Numbered from the stretch's first letter, positions 9,244-18,126 are shown. The stretch is 64,000 nt of DNA from Paenibacillus polymyxa (GCF_015710975.1 NZ_CP049783.1:1919501-1983500), one strand, 5' to 3'. Program-made: numbers and translations. The notes: generated from the letters alone by a model not told the origin.

Positions 9244-9265
9244 ACGTTAAGCTGAACCGTATCAT
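9244..9265 (+). repeat. Terminator-linked repeat copy
   Basis: ACGTTAAGCTGAACCGTATC directly follows the terminator hairpin. It matches the GTTA ... TGAACCGTATCA core of the other copies. Confidence 0.45.
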
Positions 9266-9409
9266 TGGCTTCAACAGCGGTATGTCTCTCCTCAAAAGAT
9301 CGTTGAAAGTGGAGGATACGTAAACCTGTAAATTTTCCCTCACGGGGCCACCCAAATTAAAGAATTAGTATAAAAAGAATCCACCACACTCTCTCTTTAT
9401 TTATCAGAA

Positions 9410-10333
9410 TTAATTGGGGTTTTCATTATATATCGCCACCATTTTATTTAAATAATTTCGAAATTCTTCAACATATGCTTTGGGCTCTACGACTTCTAGA
9501 TTTGTACCGAGGCTTGCTAAAAATTGAAATCCATTAGTGTTTTGAGGAACACGGATGGTGGCTAAGAGATAATCAGGACTATAGTTTTCAATACTCTTTC
9601 GGCCGTACCTTTCTATAAATTGATCTTTTATGCTAGGCGAAATTAATGCCTTAATAGAGACTGATTCCGATTGATAACTTGCTTCATGTTCTTGTCCCAA
9701 TGAATCAACTCTAGGGTTAAATGTGATTTCCTCCATAAGAAGATGATCGATCCTGGATAATTTAAATGTTCTATATCCCTGACGATGTAAACAGAATCCC
9801 TTCAAATACCAACTCATTTCGCTAAAATGGAGCTGATATGGCTCGACAATTCTATTCGTCGCGGTGCCATTTTTATCTATATAATCAAATGAGACCAACT
9901 TTCTCTTTGATATCGATTCTTGGCATATCTTCAAGGTTTGAAGAATCTCAGACCGACCCTCCCAATCATAAAATGACAGTTGGATTGAACCTTTTGGAGA
10001 CAATGGGCTAACCATGGCTTCTATTTTTTTAATAGTCACTTCAACTTCTTCACTAATTAGAATTTGTCCTAATCCGCCGAGCGCAGTCAATATATTCTCC
10101 AAGTCGGAGTTGCTTAAAAGACGTTTATCAACCTTGTATTCATCCATAATGCCATAGCCGCCATGAATTCCATGAATAGAATAGATCGGGATGTTCGATA
10201 AACTCAGAGTTTCCATATCCCGAAGGATCGTTCTTTTGGAAACGTTAAATAATTGTGCGAATTCTTTTGTTGTAACGATGTCTTTTTTCAGCAATATCAT
10301 GATGATGGATATTAACCTCTCGACCTTTTCCAT
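9410..10333 (-). CDS. WYL-domain transcriptional regulator (YafY type)
   Basis: A 307-residue regulator with an N-terminal HTH of the HTH_11/DeoR kind (RLISIIMILLKKDIVTTKEF, then FNVSKRTILRDMETLS) and a WYL domain from about residue 135 (SISKRKLVSFDYIDKNG, then EPYQLHFSEMSWYLKGFC, carrying the W-Y-L signature). A WCX-like tail follows. WYL domains bind nucleotides, DNA or small ligands. The divergent PhnB-like gene and the palindrome in the 101-base gap suggest this protein controls that gene and itself. Codon use is A+T-rich, like its neighbour. Confidence 0.9.
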   Translation of the reverse strand: MEKVERLISIIMILLKKDIVTTKEFAQLFNVSKRTILRDMETLSLSNIPIYSIHGIHGGYGIMDEYKVDKRLLSNSDLENILTALGGLGQILISEEVEVTIKKIEAMVSPLSPKGSIQLSFYDWEGRSEILQTLKICQESISKRKLVSFDYIDKNGTATNRIVEPYQLHFSEMSWYLKGFCLHRQGYRTFKLSRIDHLLMEEITFNPRVDSLGQEHEASYQSESVSIKALISPSIKDQFIERYGRKSIENYSPDYLLATIRVPQNTNGFQFLASLGTNLEVVEPKAYVEEFRNYLNKMVAIYNENPN

Positions 10334-10368
10334 AGTTCTCCTTCTTTTTTTGTACTATATCTATAAAT

Positions 10369-10388
10369 GGTGACATACATCTGTCACC
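10369..10388. promoter_or_regulatory. Palindromic operator between WYL regulator and PhnB-like gene
   Basis: GGTGACA-TACATC-TGTCACC has perfect 7-base arms. A -10-like TATACT (10399-10404) lies just downstream, towards the PhnB-like gene, so bound regulator would cover its -35 region. Confidence 0.7.
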
Positions 10389-10434
10389 TCTTATTCATTA
10401 TACTGCATGTATAACACGAAGGAGGTTTTACTTT

Positions 10435-10899
10435 ATGTCAGCTATTGTATATTTAAACTTTGATGGAGTTGCAGAACAAGCGATTGATTTTTATTCGAAG
10501 GCTTTAAACGCGAAAGAAGTTAAAAAAGTTAAATTTAAGGATTTTCCGCAAGATCCAAACTATCCATTATCGGAGAATGAATTAAATATGATCATGGAGT
10601 CCTCAGTCGAGTTTGCAGGCGGAAAAATCATGATGTCGGATGTTTTGCCTTCCATGATGGCGGTAACAGGGGAACTAGTGAAAGGAAATAACGTATTTAT
10701 TAGTCTAGTTAATGATGATAAACAAACATTGGAAGAATACTTTAAACATTTGTCTGATGGCGGCCATGTTGTGATGCCGTTATCAAATACGCCTTGGTCT
10801 TCGTGTTTTGGAATGCTGGTTGATAAGTTTGGGATCTCCTGGAAATTTAATAGTGACGCAGTTCAGTTTCTCGATAATGTTATTTCAAACAAACAGTAA
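10435..10899 (+). CDS. VOC-superfamily PhnB-like protein
   Basis: The 154-residue protein has the PhnB/glyoxalase pattern. It begins YLNFDGVAEQAIDFY, has a middle 'FAGGKIMMSDVLPS' strand, and ends with 'MLVDKFGISWKFN', close to the common FGVxWxI end of PhnB proteins. These beta-alpha-beta proteins are annotated as metalloenzymes or antibiotic-binding proteins, but the common His/Glu metal set is not clear here, so no reaction is assigned. AAGGAGG is 9 bases from the ATG. It is the only gene in its unit and probably answers to the divergent WYL regulator. Confidence 0.85.
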   Translation: MSAIVYLNFDGVAEQAIDFYSKALNAKEVKKVKFKDFPQDPNYPLSENELNMIMESSVEFAGGKIMMSDVLPSMMAVTGELVKGNNVFISLVNDDKQTLEEYFKHLSDGGHVVMPLSNTPWSSCFGMLVDKFGISWKFNSDAVQFLDNVISNKQ

Positions 10900-11127
10900 C
10901 TCAGACCCATTTCTGACAATACTCGCTTTCGGCATTAATTGAAGAGTTATTTTACTTTCCGATATCTTATGTTTGCTATCCCTAATGTGGTGATGCCACT
11001 ACCAAGTTTGAAGTTATGTTGGCTTACCAGCAAGTTGTGAGCGCAAACCAACTTCTACCCACTCTTCTGATTTCTATGCTTTAATAAAATGAGCAGTATC
11101 AATAAGAAGCGTTGAAAGTAGGATTCT

Positions 11128-13092
11128 ATGAAGCGACTAACAATTGGCCTGTTCGCCCATGTGGATGCAGGTAAGACAACTTTTGCGGAACAGCTGCTGT
11201 ACCATACGAACAGTATCCGGTCGCGGGGACGGGTGGATCATCAGGATGCGTTTCTGGACAGCCACGACATCGAGCGGGCAAGGGGCATTACGGTGTTCGC
11301 AGATCAGGCGGTAATGGAATATAAAGGAGACAGTTATTATTTAATAGACACGCCCGGACACGTCGATTTCTCTCCAGAGATGGAGCGGGCGATTCAGGTC
11401 ATTGATTATGCCATCCTGATTGTAAGCGCAGTTGAAGGTGTTCAGGGCCATACGGAGACGGTCTGGCAGCTGCTACGCAAACATCGGATTCCGACGTTCT
11501 TCTTTATCAACAAAACGGATCGGATTGGCGCGGATGTAGGCAGAACCGAGGCAGACATCCGACAGCAGTTGACGGGGGAAGTATGCTGCATTACACAGAG
11601 CTTGGCTGACGGCATAGTCGGCGAGCCGCTGCGGGAGGCCATGGCGGAGAGAGACGAAGCCTTGCTGGAAGCATTCCTGGAGGGGAGAGAGGATTCCGGC
11701 TTCTGGCTGAAGGCCTTGCAGAGGATGATAGTGGCGGGTCTTCTCTTCCCCTGTGCTTACGGCTCTGCGCTTCAGGATACAGGCGTCGTTGAATTTCTGG
11801 ATCAGCTGCATCTGCTGACGACAACCACTTATGACGAGAATGCTTCGTTCCAGGGGCGGGTTTATAAAATTCGGCACGATGCAGGCGGAGTGAGACTCAC
11901 GTTCATTAAGGCGCTGGGTGGTCGGCTGAAGGTGAGAGAACAGCTTAGTTACGAGAGCGGCGGGGTTCAATATGACGAAAAAATTACGCGGCTCTTCTTG
12001 TTTAACGGACTTAAATCGCAGCCAGTGGAACAAGTGGAGGCCGGCGATTTGTTTGCGGTTGCCGGATTGTCCGCCGCCGAGGCCGGACAAGGTCTGGGGT
12101 CGATATCGGACAAGTTAGCTTACGATTCGGAGCCGACATTACAATCTAAGGTATTATTCGACAATTCGATACATGTACAGAAGGTGCTCGGTACTTTTCG
12201 CACACTGGAGGCGGAGGAGCCGTCTCTAAACGTCGTTTGGGATGAAAAATTGCAGGAGATTTCTATCCGCGTCATGGGATTGATTCAACTGGAAGTGCTG
12301 GTGCAGCTTGTTAGAGAGCGGTTTGGCTTTGCTATCTCTTTTGGACAACCGGAAATCTTGTATAAGGAAACGATTCAATCGGCTGTGAAAGGGTACGGCC
12401 ACTTCGAACCGCTCAGGCATTATGCGGAAGTGCATCTGCTGATTGAACCGGGAGAAAGGGGCAGCGGCATTATGTTCGATAGCAGATGTCATGCCGATGA
12501 TCTGAATGTCAGCTATCAGAATCTGATTCGGAATCATCTCTATGAACGGGAGCATCACGGACTGCTGACCGGCATGCCGGTTACCGACGTGAACATTACG
12601 CTGCTGAGGGGGCGCGCGCATAAAGAACATACCCATGGTGGCGATTTTCGTGAGGCTGCTTTTCGAGCACTACGGCAGGGGCTGGAGAAGGCGGACAATG
12701 TGCTGCTGGAGCCCTATTACGATTTCAAAATCAAGGTTGCTATCGATGAAATGGGCAGGGTGCTGTCCGATATTCAGCGTGCTTCGGGTATTTTTAATCC
12801 ACCGCAGACAACCGGAACGCAAGCGGTGGTCACGGGCAGGGTGCCCGTGTCGACTTTCATGAACTACAGTACCGAATTTGCATCCTTTACGCATGGACGA
12901 GGCAGTATCCGTTGCGTGTTCAGCGGCTACGATCGCTGTCATAATACGGAGGAAGTCATAGAACGGATGGGCTACCGCAAAGGGGCAGACCCACTGTATA
13001 CATCCTCCTCTATCTTTTGCGCCAAAGGGGCGGGTTACTCGGTGCCATGGGATGAGGCGGAAGCCAAGATGCACCTTCAATTAGAACCTTAA
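11128..13092 (+). CDS. Tet(M)/Tet(O)-class ribosomal protection GTPase
   Basis: The 654-residue EF-G-like translational GTPase shows all G motifs: AHVDAGKT (10-17), RGITV, DTPGH and NKTD, followed by EF-G domains II-V. The C-terminal 'CAKGAGYSVPWDEAEAKMHL' is the typical end of tetracycline ribosomal protection proteins, which remove tetracycline from the ribosome. True EF-G is longer (about 690-700) and ends differently. The gene sits alone with no mobile element, so it looks like a chromosomal member; whether it gives resistance cannot be read. No leader peptide like that of tet(M) is clear. A region with GTTGG/CCAAC arms lies upstream (about 11018-11053). The RBS is AGTAGGA. Confidence 0.88.
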   Translation: MKRLTIGLFAHVDAGKTTFAEQLLYHTNSIRSRGRVDHQDAFLDSHDIERARGITVFADQAVMEYKGDSYYLIDTPGHVDFSPEMERAIQVIDYAILIVSAVEGVQGHTETVWQLLRKHRIPTFFFINKTDRIGADVGRTEADIRQQLTGEVCCITQSLADGIVGEPLREAMAERDEALLEAFLEGREDSGFWLKALQRMIVAGLLFPCAYGSALQDTGVVEFLDQLHLLTTTTYDENASFQGRVYKIRHDAGGVRLTFIKALGGRLKVREQLSYESGGVQYDEKITRLFLFNGLKSQPVEQVEAGDLFAVAGLSAAEAGQGLGSISDKLAYDSEPTLQSKVLFDNSIHVQKVLGTFRTLEAEEPSLNVVWDEKLQEISIRVMGLIQLEVLVQLVRERFGFAISFGQPEILYKETIQSAVKGYGHFEPLRHYAEVHLLIEPGERGSGIMFDSRCHADDLNVSYQNLIRNHLYEREHHGLLTGMPVTDVNITLLRGRAHKEHTHGGDFREAAFRALRQGLEKADNVLLEPYYDFKIKVAIDEMGRVLSDIQRASGIFNPPQTTGTQAVVTGRVPVSTFMNYSTEFASFTHGRGSIRCVFSGYDRCHNTEEVIERMGYRKGADPLYTSSSIFCAKGAGYSVPWDEAEAKMHLQLEP

Positions 13093-13197
13093 TCGCACAC
13101 ATTTCCAGGATTCAGGCGAAAAGTAGGTAGATTTAGGACGAACAATTTTTATAATGGAAATAAGATATATATTTTATAGGGCTAAGGGGCGATTGTC

Positions 13198-13707
13198 ATG
13201 GAACCGACGCATGAAATACAGGCGCTGGCGGCAGAAATTGCTGATGTGGCTAGGACGTCCTTTCGCACTCTTTTTGAAAATGGTGAACGTTACTATTACT
13301 GCACGCTATTTACTACTGGAGAGGGACATGCGCCAAGCAGCTCCGCCTGGTCATGGGAGGCCTTGGAGAGGGAAGCGACCAGGCAAGGAGAAGAAAGTGA
13401 CACGCCGGGGTCAACGATTGCGGAACTCATCAAATGGTCTTATGCCGATTCACCCTATTGTTGTTACGAGGATGAGGACTTCGATGATGTTAAACAATTA
13501 TTTATGGAGCGTCCTTCCATTGCGGAGCTTGAAGCTGATGAATGGAATCGTGAATTTGATTCGAGGCTGAAGGCCATGGAGCCGGCGATGAAAATGCTCG
13601 ATGATGAAGGCGTGTTTGCCTTGAATCAACCGCGAGAGTCTGTATGTGTCCTTGTCGAGATCATGCCGCCAGCTATGCAAGCATGGCTGGTGGAAGCAGC
13701 GGAGTAA
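13198..13707 (+). CDS. DUF4303-like protein
   Basis: The 169-residue soluble acidic protein fits DUF4303 as I remember it: FENGERYYYCTLFTTGEGHA followed by SSSAWSWEALE, then a D/E-rich middle (CYEDEDFDD) and a helical end. There is no signal peptide or membrane segment. The family has no proven reaction; relatives occur among polymorphic-toxin immunity genes. It heads a run of similar small genes (DUF1963-like, SUKH) with no toxin gene visible. AGGGG lies about 10 bases before the ATG, and TATAAT (about 13149) sits upstream. Confidence 0.7.
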   Translation: MEPTHEIQALAAEIADVARTSFRTLFENGERYYYCTLFTTGEGHAPSSSAWSWEALEREATRQGEESDTPGSTIAELIKWSYADSPYCCYEDEDFDDVKQLFMERPSIAELEADEWNREFDSRLKAMEPAMKMLDDEGVFALNQPRESVCVLVEIMPPAMQAWLVEAAE

Positions 13708-13740
13708 GGGGTTTCGCATTTCTTGAGGGAGAGTTGTAAA

Positions 13741-14382
13741 ATGCCTAATGAATATCAAATGAATATTTTAGCTGAGAGAACGGAATGTATTCTTTATTAT
13801 GCGGGGTCGATCCTATCGAACAAGCATAGTGCGGGCTGGATCGGCGGGAATGCGCCCGAATTTTTTGATAATCAATCGGACCTCATCCACGAAGATAACC
13901 AAAAATATGTTTTTTACTTGAGCCTCGTCCATCCCTTTAAACCGGAGAGCATGATTTCGATCTTCGTCCCTGAAGACTATGAGGAGTATTTAGAAAACAA
14001 CATTTATCCTAATTGCTCGGTCAAGGTGATTGAGCATCCCACTTCAACTGAAAGTGTCAAAGATATGTTTACTAACCCAGGGCTTGTAAAGCATGCAATT
14101 TCAGATGGGGAATTAAGCCATGACAAAAAATCGATGGATCAGCCTTTTTTGATCAAACTGGGCGGAAACCCGAGACTTATTCAAAATGAAGACTATTATT
14201 TTACGAAGCTGAAAGAGGAGTCCTTTTCCTTTTTATTGCAGGTAGATGAAGATGGTTACCCCGAAACGTTACTTCAAAAGGATTACAATTATCCTTTTGG
14301 TTTTGGATCACTATATATTTTTGCCAAAATGGGGGCGACTGAGATACACCATCCAGTAGCAGGATTTTGGCAATTCTCTTGA
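13741..14382 (+). CDS. Uncharacterised protein, DUF1963/YwqG-like C-terminal half
   Basis: I chose the ATG at 13741 because GAGGGAGAG lies 7 bases upstream; the frame could also open at a TTG 18 bases earlier. The 213-residue product has no signal peptide. Its second half (FLIKLGGNPRLIQ, then FSFLLQVDEDGYPE, then FGFGSLYIFAK) follows the order of motifs in DUF1963 proteins (LGGxPxWIQ ... FLLQID ... G.LYVF). The first half I do not recognise. It lies 33 bases after the DUF4303-like gene and is probably co-transcribed. Confidence 0.6.
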   Translation: MPNEYQMNILAERTECILYYAGSILSNKHSAGWIGGNAPEFFDNQSDLIHEDNQKYVFYLSLVHPFKPESMISIFVPEDYEEYLENNIYPNCSVKVIEHPTSTESVKDMFTNPGLVKHAISDGELSHDKKSMDQPFLIKLGGNPRLIQNEDYYFTKLKEESFSFLLQVDEDGYPETLLQKDYNYPFGFGSLYIFAKMGATEIHHPVAGFWQFS

Positions 14383-14503
14383 TTTAGCGTGGGGCTAACG
14401 AGCACGTTAGGCGATTTTTGGCGTGCGTATGCCCCATTCGCACAAGCAGGAAGCCCGCCCCTGGCGTAAACTGAATTATAATCAGTGAGCGAGGTGAACT
14501 TCC

Positions 14504-15031
14504 ATGGCACAATCGAAAGAGATGCGTGCACGGGCTAAGAAGTTTCAAGGCCGTCCGGTCTGTGTCACCCTGCACAGCGGAGAGACTTATGTCGGCTACA
14601 TCACCGACGTTAATCGCGGCGGGTTGGTACTTTCCAGTGCTGGGGCTCCCCCGCGTGCTCCTTCCAGGAAACAAGACTCCCGACCTCTCAAACGCAGAGC
14701 CAGTTCGCATGCCCCGGGCGTCCGTCTCGGCAACCGGAAAAGCGGTGCACGTAAACCGTCTAGCCGTTCGCGCTCTCGCAAGCCGGACGCCAAGGTGTCG
14801 GCATTCCTGCCGATGATGGGCTCGCTGTTAGGCGGCCTTGGCGGCTCCACTGCAGGCGCAGGAGGGCTTGGCGGTATGCTCGGCGGCGGCTTGCGACTGT
14901 TCGGCATGATCCAGAAATTTGTCCCGGTTGTGAAGATGGGCTACGGCATGATCAAGTCTATTCGCCCGTTTCTCGGCGCTGTTAAAGGCTTGATGCCCTC
15001 GGCTAATTCGACTACGCCGAATAACGAATAA
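14504..15031 (+). CDS. Three-part protein: Sm-like N-terminus, basic Arg/Ser linker, Gly-rich hydrophobic C-terminus
   Basis: I do not recognise a named family for the full 175 residues. Residues 13-45 (FQGRPVCVTLHSGETYVGYI, ending GGLVLS) look like the strand-turn-strand start of an Sm-like fold. Residues 46-100 are rich in Arg, Ser, Lys and Pro and strongly basic. Residues 105-135 are Gly/Leu/Met-rich, followed by 'FVPVVKMGYGMIKSIRPFLG', which resembles the end of Bacillus YqfQ-like spore-associated proteins. A spore-coat or nucleic-acid-binding role is only inference. GC content is higher than in its neighbours. The RBS GAGGTGA is well placed. TATAAT lies at 14477-14482. Confidence 0.6.
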   Translation: MAQSKEMRARAKKFQGRPVCVTLHSGETYVGYITDVNRGGLVLSSAGAPPRAPSRKQDSRPLKRRASSHAPGVRLGNRKSGARKPSSRSRSRKPDAKVSAFLPMMGSLLGGLGGSTAGAGGLGGMLGGGLRLFGMIQKFVPVVKMGYGMIKSIRPFLGAVKGLMPSANSTTPNNE

Positions 15032-15051
15032 TCGTACCCCTGTGGACTTTA

Positions 15052-15084
15052 AGCCCCCTTTGAGTGGTCAGGTCAAAGGGGGCT
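15052..15084. terminator. Hairpin between convergent genes
   Basis: AGCCCCCTTTGA / TCAAAGGGGGCT, 12 base pairs with a 9-base loop. There is no long T run on either side. It probably serves both the upstream plus-strand gene and the minus-strand gene ending at 15104. Confidence 0.65.
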
Positions 15085-15103
15085 AGACCACAAGCCATTA
15101 GGA

Positions 15104-15484
15104 CTACCACTGTCTAATCCAAATTGGATTTAGCTCGGAATAGCCCATCTCCTTTAATAAATCCCAGGCATTATCCAGAACCTGAGGTTTCCCCTGGGTC
15201 CAAAGCTCTTGTCGTTTTGCCATCAAGTAAGAGATAATTTCAGCGATATGCTTGGGTTTACCCAGATGGAGGACAGTTTCCATGTTATTATTTTGTGCTG
15301 AAATATCATAAAAGGCCCAATAAGTACGAGGCTCTTCATCGGGAGGATCTGCCTGGAAGATGAGCGTGACTTTGATGTTTTTATTCTCTTTGGGAGATAG
15401 GTTTAAGACGAAGCGGGACCCGCCTGAATACCAATAAACGAAGGCATAACCGTCGACCGTAATATTTCTTAATTGGCTTTTCAT
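15104..15484 (-). CDS. Small uncharacterised protein, paralogue of the gene at 31222
   Basis: The product of 126 residues starts MKSQLRNITVDGYAFVYWYS. I chose the ATG at 15484 because GAGGGAG lies just upstream; a GTG 15 bases earlier overlaps that box. It lines up end to end with the 118-residue protein at 31222-31578: both have V-(D/S)-G-(Y/N)-x(2,3)-(V/L)-W-Y/S-Y, a charged E-N-K-(N/D)-I-K followed by an I-x-F strand, (G/Q)-K/P-P-K-(H/Y)-(I/V)-A-E and E/S-M-G-Y. No motif points to enzyme activity. Its place next to SUKH and DUF4303 genes suggests an immunity-like or structural role, as inference only. Confidence 0.6.
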   Translation of the reverse strand: MKSQLRNITVDGYAFVYWYSGGSRFVLNLSPKENKNIKVTLIFQADPPDEEPRTYWAFYDISAQNNNMETVLHLGKPKHIAEIISYLMAKRQELWTQGKPQVLDNAWDLLKEMGYSELNPIWIRQW

Positions 15485-15758
15485 TATTTTCTCCCTCACT
15501 CTATGTTGTTTAAAATGAACTGCGTTTAATGAGTTTAATTAAATAATTATGCGTTAATTTCCGAGAAATGTGGAGTGGCTTACATGAATAACAAGGTGAT
15601 TATAGTTTAATCCACATATAGATTCCATTCATATGGATTTTTCCTGTGGTACTCTAGATACATATCATTTTAAAGAGGTACGACCCATAGAAAAAACAAT
15701 AAAATTGCTGGATAAGCAAACAAGGAAACCTGGCTATGGTCAACAGGAGGGTTCAAAT

Positions 15759-17092
15759 ATGTGGTTTAGGAAGAAAGGAACGCAATTGGATCGAATAAAA
15801 AACAAACTGAGTCAAGCCATGCGCAAAGACGCGGACTTCTCGGTGTTTGGAGCATCCTCACATCAATATAGGGTTAAAGAGAAGCTTACAGCAAAAGAGC
15901 TAGAGGACTGGCAAACCCTCAATCAGGTCACACTTCCTGAGCCTTACGCGCTGTTTTTAATGAAAATCGGCAACGGAGGCGCCGGACCCTACTATGGAAT
16001 TTATTCACTTGGAAAGGCAACTTCCTACACCGAGCGCCAGGTGCTCCTTGCAAAATCCGTTCTGCATCCCGGGATGACCAAAGAGGAATGGAACCATCTG
16101 ATTGAGCCCCTGACCAGGGACGAGGACATTCCCGATGAGGAATATGACGACACCTGTAATAAGGTGTTGGGCGGCATGTTGTGCATAGGTACCCAAGGCT
16201 GCGAATACGACATGTATCTCGTACTTGAAGGGAAATATAGGGGGAGAATTGTGTACACCTCCGATTTTCATCCCGATCGTCCTTTTTTCTTTGTCTATGA
16301 AGGCAGCTTTCTGGATTGGTATGAGCGCTGGCTGGATGAAATTATTCTGGATTATGATATCGGGTGGTTTGGCAGTCGAATGCCGGGTGATGAGAATGCA
16401 CTGATCCAGATTTATCAGAGCGCTCCAAACGAAGAAATCCAAGCCAAAGCGCTTGATGGATTGTTCAAGTTTAAGAAGGTCTCTCAGCTAACCCTTGCTT
16501 TTTTGAAAAATATTGCGGAACAAAGCCCCAAAAATCGGACCACAGCCATTAGGCTCATCTGCAAAACTTCCTTTGACACGGGTAGAAAATATCTTCTGGA
16601 GCTGTTGCAATCGGATGAACATGAGGATTTTCTTCAAGCTTTACAGATTCTGCACGCTTCCAGTAAAACTGAGGATTTAACGAAGTTTATTTCAGTGATC
16701 TTGCAAAGGCTTGACATGATTGACGACCCAGAAGCGTTGCGTTATGCAGGGTATATTTTGGAGAATTACGGTGCGATTACGCTTCAGAACTTTGCGCCTT
16801 TCTTGTGTCATGCCGACCTGAAAATGCAAACCACTGCCATCTATGCCGCACGCAGTTGCGAAAACAAGCTGGAAAGCTGGCAGATCATTGAGCAGATGTT
16901 GATGGGGGCGGCCCGCAGGTTCTGAATAACTTGATTTTATACTGGGGCATTATCCCACATGAGAAGTTGCTACCTTACTATAAGGCGGTATGGCCGGAAT
17001 ATAAAAGCAATCCGAATTTCAAAGGAAAATTTATCAGCTGTTTGCGAGAACTGCATTTGCCAAATGATTATTTCGACAAAGACGAATCGTGA
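15759..17092 (+). pseudogene. SMI1/KNR4 (SUKH) protein with HEAT-like repeats, frameshifted near the 3' end
   Basis: AGGAGGG seven bases before the ATG at 15759 sets the start, although the frame is open from 15633. Residues 35-200 are a SUKH domain: LTAKELEDWQTLNQVTLPEPY, then FLMKIGNGGAGPYYGIYSL, then LCIGTQGCEYDMYLVLEGKY. Residues 210-388 are helical repeats of HEAT type (IQAKALDGLFKFKKVSQLTL). The frame stops at 16923-16925, but a shift of one base at the GGGGG run (16904-16908) continues with VLNNLILYWGIIPHEKLLPY to FDKDES and a stop at 17092. The repaired protein would have 444 residues. SUKH proteins often act as immunity proteins or scaffolds. Confidence 0.8.
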
Positions 17093-17248
17093 GGAAGGCG
17101 TGTATAAATTATCCATAAAATGTTGACGGATAAGTTTAGAGTATCAGCCTTCAATTGATTGGCACCTGCAAGCTCACCTTCGTGATGTTTCATTAATATC
17201 TCGTACACAACTTTATTGGCCGTTTAAATAACAACTGGAGGTATATCC

Positions 17249-17803
17249 ATGCAAATACTTGAAACCAACCGATTGATCCTGCGGAATTTTGCCGCAACCG
17301 ACGCTGCCGGATTGTTGGAGTATACAGCTAATCCAAGAGTTAACTGCTTTATGGATCACCAGATTTCGACGTTGGAGGAAGCTACAGAGGAGGTCGAAAA
17401 AAGAAGCAGTGACGACTCCCATATCGCGGTATGCCTGAAAGACAGCAACGAACTGATCGGGGAACTATTTGGTATGAAGGAAGAACGAGATTCGGATACG
17501 TATGGTATTGGATGGAATTTTAATGCCAGATTTGAAGGGAAAGGGTACGCAAGTGAGAGCGCCAACGCCTTCATAGAATATCTCTTTACGCAACAGGAAG
17601 TAAGGAGACTGTACGCCTATGTCGAGGACGATAACTTCCGTTCCCAGAAGCTGTGTGATAAACTGGGCTTTCGCCAGGAAGGCTGCTTCATGGAATTCGT
17701 TTCATTTGTTAAATACGAAGACGGCACGCCGAAATACGAGAATACGTATCAATATGCATTACTGAAAAAAGAATGGCTCTCTCAACGTGCTAATCAGAAA
17801 TAA
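17249..17803 (+). CDS. GNAT acetyltransferase, RimJ/RimL type
   Basis: The 184-residue protein begins LETNRLILRNFAATDAAGL, the usual start of RimJ/RimL-type enzymes. It carries the acetyl-CoA loop as NARFEGKGYASES (about 93-105) and then the common 'RRLYAYVEDDNFRSQKLCDK' with LGFRQEG. It would acetylate an amine, often a protein N-terminus or a small molecule. The target is unknown. AACTGGAGG lies 9 bases before the ATG. It follows the broken SUKH gene by 156 bases. Confidence 0.88.
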   Translation: MQILETNRLILRNFAATDAAGLLEYTANPRVNCFMDHQISTLEEATEEVEKRSSDDSHIAVCLKDSNELIGELFGMKEERDSDTYGIGWNFNARFEGKGYASESANAFIEYLFTQQEVRRLYAYVEDDNFRSQKLCDKLGFRQEGCFMEFVSFVKYEDGTPKYENTYQYALLKKEWLSQRANQK

Positions 17804-18089
17804 AGAACAAGAGATTAAACTCATTTTTAAAACTAAGAAACGTTACATAACAAATACGGTGATTTCTCTTTAGTGGATTCCAGAGAAAAGTCCGTTTGCT
17901 TTTAAGTTTTGATATAGGGTCTGGTTTAGCTACCCCAAAACGGCTTTGCAGTCTGCTGACCTTGATCGATCTTCGTCCTTATTCAGCTTCACAGGTTGTT
18001 TCCACAAGCTTCCAGTCACTCACAAGTTACTATAAAGTTAGAACACAACTTTATTGTCTGTAGACAACGAGGAAGCCAAAAAAATGCTA
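17804..18089. other. Intergenic region with inverted repeat
   Basis: About 290 bases with no convincing gene. It holds ATAAAGTT / AACTTTAT (18032-18039 and 18047-18054) about 35 bases before a strong terminator. This could be the end of a small RNA or of a lost gene. Confidence 0.35.
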
Positions 18090-18126
18090 AAACGCTACTG
18101 ACATCCCGTTGTCAGTAGCGTTTTTG
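18089..18126 (+). terminator. Strong terminator upstream of the YceI gene
   Basis: AAACGCTACTGACA pairs with TGTCAGTAGCGTTT, followed by TTTTTG. It is 287 bases beyond the GNAT stop, so it may end an unlisted transcript. Confidence 0.75.

Noticed and set aside
11473..12090. Antisense ORF of 205 codons within the ribosomal protection gene.
   Set aside because: Shadow of a high-quality EF-G-like frame; no RBS and no recognisable domain.
13154..13570. Plus-strand ORF of 138 codons overlapping the DUF4303-like gene.
   Set aside because: Arg/Lys-rich out-of-frame translation of the DUF4303 gene; the start lacks an RBS.
14390..14420. GGCTAACGAGCACGTTAGGC looked like an integron attC core (GTTRRRY), and the nearby genes resemble cassettes.
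   Set aside because: Only one short palindrome is present, without the second inverted pair, the extrahelical bases or repeated sites between genes, and no integrase is seen.
15633..15758. N-terminal extension of the SUKH protein by 42 codons.
   Set aside because: No RBS before 15633, whereas AGGAGGG lies 7 bases before the ATG at 15759 and the family sequence starts there.
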